From NCBI GenBank assembly GCA_017995775.1, contig JAGOIF010000014.1, positions 1 through 36,564 of the forward strand: a stretch of DNA of 36,564 nt, written 5' to 3'. The notes under the pieces are model-generated. The model did no database searches and was not told where the DNA came from. It was given only the letters and a program-made list of their open reading frames with translations. Position 1 is the stretch's first letter, and every line of letters begins with the position of its first letter. Below are positions 34,119 through 36,564 of this stretch, piece by piece. Source of the stretch: Aliarcobacter sp. Its GTDB lineage: Bacteria > Campylobacterota > Campylobacteria > Campylobacterales > Arcobacteraceae. The translations under genes and the position numbers were made by a program.

Positions 34119-34180
34119 TTAGTAAGCCCCATATTTTGAGAATAATTTAAAACACGCCTACGGGAGTCGGTTAAATTCAT
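34115..34180 (-). CDS. Leader peptide ORF upstream of the CNNM paralogue (21 codons)
   Basis: ATG at 34180 with AGGA 8 nt upstream. The product starts MNLTDSRRRVLNYSQN and ends MGLTK. Its TGA overlaps the transporter ATG. It shares S-x-R-R-x-L with the leader at 26402, and the tandem arginines are again AGG-CGT at the matching position. It has one Asp but no Pro, so it is less like MgtL than the first leader. A promoter with TACAAT lies 31 nt upstream, so the leader is first on the transcript. Confidence 0.58.
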   Translation of the reverse strand: MNLTDSRRRVLNYSQNMGLTK

Positions 34181-34211
34181 TGATATAATCCTTTTAAAAA
34201 TTTTAAGGCGA

Positions 34212-34220
34212 ATTGTACCA
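34212..34220 (-). promoter_or_regulatory. Extended -10 promoter of the second leader/CNNM unit
   Basis: On the minus strand TGGTACAAT is an extended -10 (TGN plus TACAAT at 34217-34212). Transcription would start near 34205, giving a 5' UTR of about 25 nt before the leader ATG. It lies just downstream of the stop of the neighbouring minus-strand gene. Confidence 0.5.
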
Positions 34221-34224
34221 TATT

Positions 34225-35358
34225 TTATTTTATTAATGAGAAATTATTCAAAATATGTTTTATATTATCTATAGTTAAATGATGTTTTTCTTCTAATACT
34301 TTCATAAAAAATCTAACTTCTGCATTTGTAAATCCATCAAGTTCTTTGTCTTTTATTGAGACATTATTCTCTTCTAATCTGATTCTTTTTAGCTTTCCAT
34401 TCGTCTCTTTAGCATAATAAACTAAATCTAATTGAGTTTGATTAACCTTTTCAATAGTTACAATTACTTGATCAAACTTAGTTTTTAAATCAAAGTCCTT
34501 ATACAAAGTCAAAAATTCTTGGCTTGTTGTATATCCTATATAAAGTTTTGTATAAATATCAAAATAAAGCCCTAATTTAGCAGAGGAGAAGAATTTTAAA
34601 TCAACTGGAAACTTTGGGTTTTCTCTTGATTTATTTAAAATCCATTCTAATGTAGGAAAATATTGAAATTTATTATATTTAACTTTTAACGCTTCTATAA
34701 ATTTAGGATTTTTAGGAGCTTTTAAAGTTTGAATATCATTTTTAACTTTTTTTGCAAATATAATTTTTTCTATTAACTCTTCATCTTCTAAGTCATTTGT
34801 TAACCAAATAGTTGCGTATGCTGGGAAGTTTTTTAATCCAACTGAACCTTTTGTAACAACAATCAAAGCATTTATATTTAATGTTGGAAAAATCATTTTT
34901 AAAAGTGCGTACTTTTTTGCCAATCTTTTATTTAAGCTTGATGTTTTCTTGGAAGTACTCATTTCTACAAAGAATAATGAATCTTTTGTGAAAAACAAAG
35001 CATCAAATTCACTTATGTCTTTGTAAGCTGATTTGTAAACTATTTGAGAACTTCTATCTATTAAAAGTCCACTTTTAATATATAAATTTTCTTTATCTTG
35101 ATATGGACCTTTTAATACAAACCGTGTAATTTCAGGCTGTTCTTGTGCATATTGCATTAAAAGTTCATAAACAATATTTTCATAAACCTCGCCTTTAAAG
35201 CTACTATATGCTGAAATATATGAAATATCTTCTTTTGATGTATTATTTTTAACTAATGATTTTAGACTTTTACTATCGTATGAATAATGAAATAAATTCT
35301 CTTTTATATCGTGTATATCTAATTTTTTTATTTTATCTGTTATTATAAATTGATTCAA
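34225..35358 (-). CDS. Uncharacterised protein with a PD-(D/E)XK nuclease-like region
   Basis: A 377-residue soluble protein that I cannot assign to a named family. Residues 55-140 have the order of a PD-(D/E)XK core: a helix with KGEVYENIVYELL (Glu57 or Glu60), EFDALFF (Asp119), and LFFVEMSTSKK (Glu132). The motif Lys two residues after Glu132 is Ser134. Lys137 or Lys138 might substitute. The rest is mixed helix and strand, ending in a helical segment. Such cores occur in restriction and repair enzymes and in inactive relatives. The start is TTG at 35358, with a weak SD. A promoter and a repeated TATCTTAAG lie upstream. Confidence 0.65.
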   Translation of the reverse strand: MNQFIITDKIKKLDIHDIKENLFHYSYDSKSLKSLVKNNTSKEDISYISAYSSFKGEVYENIVYELLMQYAQEQPEITRFVLKGPYQDKENLYIKSGLLIDRSSQIVYKSAYKDISEFDALFFTKDSLFFVEMSTSKKTSSLNKRLAKKYALLKMIFPTLNINALIVVTKGSVGLKNFPAYATIWLTNDLEDEELIEKIIFAKKVKNDIQTLKAPKNPKFIEALKVKYNKFQYFPTLEWILNKSRENPKFPVDLKFFSSAKLGLYFDIYTKLYIGYTTSQEFLTLYKDFDLKTKFDQVIVTIEKVNQTQLDLVYYAKETNGKLKRIRLEENNVSIKDKELDGFTNAEVRFFMKVLEEKHHLTIDNIKHILNNFSLIK

Positions 35359-35360
35359 AT

Positions 35361-35417
35361 TATCTTAAGGTAAATAAATACCTTTTTCCTTCTATCTTAA
35401 GTGGACTGATTATAGCA
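35361..35417 (-). promoter_or_regulatory. Promoter and repeated element upstream of the PD-(D/E)XK-like gene
   Basis: On the minus strand TGC TATAAT (35417-35409) is an extended -10. TATCTTAAG occurs at 35361-35369 and again at 35393-35401, both in the expected 5' UTR. An AAGGTA/TACCTT hairpin (35367-35372 and 35379-35384) lies between them. The purine-rich AGAAGGAAAAAGG is about 25 nt from the TTG, too far to act as its SD. Confidence 0.4.
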
Positions 35418-35435
35418 AAATAAGTTTCAAATACC

Positions 35436-35915
35436 TTAAATATTATCAGTAGTTTCAAAAAAACTCATTTTTCCCAAATCATCAAATTTCATAAAAAATT
35501 TTAAATCACAAATAAAGTCCTCATCTAAACTCTCATAGGCTCTTTTCATACGAGAATATCTTGCCATTTGATTTTTCTCAAGAGCCTTTTGCATACCTCT
35601 TAAAAGATAATGATAACGTACTAACTTTTTTGTATATTCGCAAACTCTGTAATTTTTGATGATGTGATAACTTATCTCTTCGTGATTATGGAAGGAATAT
35701 TCATTAGTTATTTTGTCATTTTCATCTTGAAAAGCAACGTATGGTTTTCCAACATCATGTAAAAATGCAGCTGGAATCATTTTGTATTTTTTAGCTTTAA
35801 AAGTGTGAAAAACAACAGCTAAAGTATGAAGTAAAACACCAAATTTATGCCATTTGTTTTGTTTGATAAATAGAGTTATGAAAAACTCTTTTTTTAGGAT
35901 TCTTTTTCTTTTCAT
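35436..35915 (-). CDS. HD-domain protein (metal-dependent phosphohydrolase superfamily)
   Basis: A 159-residue protein with a full HD pattern: HKFGVLLHTLAV, then AAFLHDVGKP (the HD pair), HNHEEISYHII, RYHYL and a late Asp in FDDLGK. It contains only the HD domain. Relatives hydrolyse nucleotides or RNA ends (for example the HD part of tRNA nucleotidyltransferases), but the substrate cannot be told. The basic N-terminus (MKRKRILKKEFF) could bind nucleic acid. It lies 77 nt upstream of the PD-(D/E)XK-like gene on the same strand. Confidence 0.75.
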   Translation of the reverse strand: MKRKRILKKEFFITLFIKQNKWHKFGVLLHTLAVVFHTFKAKKYKMIPAAFLHDVGKPYVAFQDENDKITNEYSFHNHEEISYHIIKNYRVCEYTKKLVRYHYLLRGMQKALEKNQMARYSRMKRAYESLDEDFICDLKFFMKFDDLGKMSFFETTDNI

Positions 35916-36025
35916 GAAGGAATTGTAGCATTAAGTTGTTTTTATGTCATTATATACATGTTAAAATTTATACTCATAATTTGATATTGAAAGTTTTGAT
36001 ATTTTAAGAAGATTAAAATAGATGA

Positions 36026-36031
36026 TATAAT
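36026..36031 (+). promoter_or_regulatory. Putative -10 box directly before the last gene
   Basis: TATAAT at 36026-36031, in TGATATAAT context, is only 6 nt from the ATG at 36038. If it is the active -10, the transcript would start at or next to the ATG. No SD is visible before this ATG. Confidence 0.4.
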
Positions 36032-36037
36032 CAATCT

Positions 36038-36564
36038 ATGAAAACATTTATTATAAAAAACTGGAACAAACTTTTATTAGTTATTTTTACCCTGCTTGCC
36101 CTTTGTTTAGCTTTGTCTTTTACTATTGATGATAATTCTAAAAAACTTGTTGATGAATCATTTAAACAATCTGTTATTGTTTTTGGAAGTGCAAAAGCTT
36201 TAAATGCTGTGATTTCACTGGCACAAGGAACGCAAATTAATTTGCCTTTTGTAACAGTTGCTGTTGGTGAAATACTTGACCCTATAAACGATTTGGTTGA
36301 GCAATTTTCGTTGGTGATGTTAGCTAGTATGGTTTCACTTGGAATTCAGAAGATTTTACTTAATTTTGTAACAACTGATATTTATAATTATTTATTATTT
36401 ACTTCTATTATTATCTTTAATTTTTGGTTATTTAAACGATTTACTAATGATGAAAAAATAAGAAATTTATTTTTCAAAATCACTTTTATACTTCTATTTT
36501 TAAGATTTGCAATTCCAATGATGGCTTATGTAAACGAAGTTTCTTACAACTATTTTGTAAAACC
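36038..36564 (+). CDS. Inner membrane protein, N-terminal part (runs off the window)
   Basis: An open frame of 175 codons from ATG 36038 with no stop before the window ends. It begins MKTFIIKNWNKLLLVIFTLL, a TM segment. A conserved-looking Gly/Ala/Ser region follows (VIVFGSAKALNAVISLAQGT, then PFVTVAVGEILDPINDLVEQ), then TM segments at about 95-111, 120-134 and 150-166. I recall similar uncharacterised membrane proteins in other Proteobacteria and Campylobacterota, but no function. The start is chosen as the first ATG after the TATAAT. Confidence 0.7.
   Translation, partial: MKTFIIKNWNKLLLVIFTLLALCLALSFTIDDNSKKLVDESFKQSVIVFGSAKALNAVISLAQGTQINLPFVTVAVGEILDPINDLVEQFSLVMLASMVSLGIQKILLNFVTTDIYNYLLFTSIIIFNFWLFKRFTNDEKIRNLFFKITFILLFLRFAIPMMAYVNEVSYNYFVK

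Noticed and set aside
35980-36003. Two copies of TTTGATATT before the last gene, also seen near the first CNNM promoter.
   Set aside because: A rough estimate for a 9-mer of this composition in such AT-rich DNA gives about three chance occurrences in both strands of the window, and copies occur inside genes (for example near 1701), so it is not evidence of a shared operator.

Overview
The window is a very AT-rich, densely coded stretch of chromosome. Gene content and order point to the Campylobacterota, most likely the Arcobacter group (inference from memory; no database search was possible). Two blocks match gene neighbourhoods I know from Campylobacter: a peptidoglycan/LPS-export block (tatD, mltD-like, rlpA, kdsC, lptC, lptA, engB) and a ubiX-coaD-tmk-hisS-speA-cysE block. 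Many genes overlap by a few bases and many use TTG or GTG starts with good Shine-Dalgarno (SD) sequences. No tRNA, rRNA, CRISPR array or insertion sequence was seen.

Regions. (1) 1-4077 (+): the end of a TolC-like gene, a short periplasmic adaptor, and an RND efflux pump whose permease is encoded as two separate half-size genes. A perfect 12-bp hairpin closes the operon. (2) 4100-5066 (-): two unrecognised genes, one faintly like a tyrosine recombinase. (3) 5314-14256 (-): a run of twelve tightly packed genes, rplI-hslV-hslU-(receiver-like)-tatD-mltD-rlpA-hisB-kdsC-lptC-lptA-engB-GNAT, joining proteostasis, cell-wall and LPS-transport functions. An upstream serine-recombinase-like gene has lost key catalytic residues. 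(4) 15149-21272 (+): ubiX, coaD, tmk, hisS, speA, cysE and a TauE/SafE permease. (5) 21269-25866: an RNA helicase (-), then uvrA and a DUF309 gene (+). (6) 25910-31066: a small FlaG-like gene (-), diverging from a CNNM/CorC-type transporter, a HerA-like ATPase, a HugZ-like haem protein and a DTW-domain tRNA enzyme (+). (7) 31191-36564: an L,D-transpeptidase (+), a second CNNM/CorC-type gene, a PD-(D/E)XK-like protein and an HD-domain protein (-), and the start of a membrane protein (+).

The most notable signal is that both CNNM/CorC-family genes, 6.6 kb apart and on opposite strands, are preceded by a tiny leader ORF (19 and 21 codons). Each leader has its own SD, overlaps the start of the transporter gene, and carries an S-[P/R]-R-R-x-L motif whose tandem arginines are encoded AGG-CGT, in a genome that mostly uses AGA. 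The arrangement recalls the enterobacterial MgtL leader peptide that controls a Mg2+ transporter, so I propose a leader-peptide switch for Mg2+ homeostasis. Other points of interest are the split RND permease, a tatD gene with no ATG/GTG/TTG that would include its metal-binding motif, the catalytically degenerate serine recombinase, and a candidate invertible promoter segment between the FlaG-like gene and the first CNNM gene.
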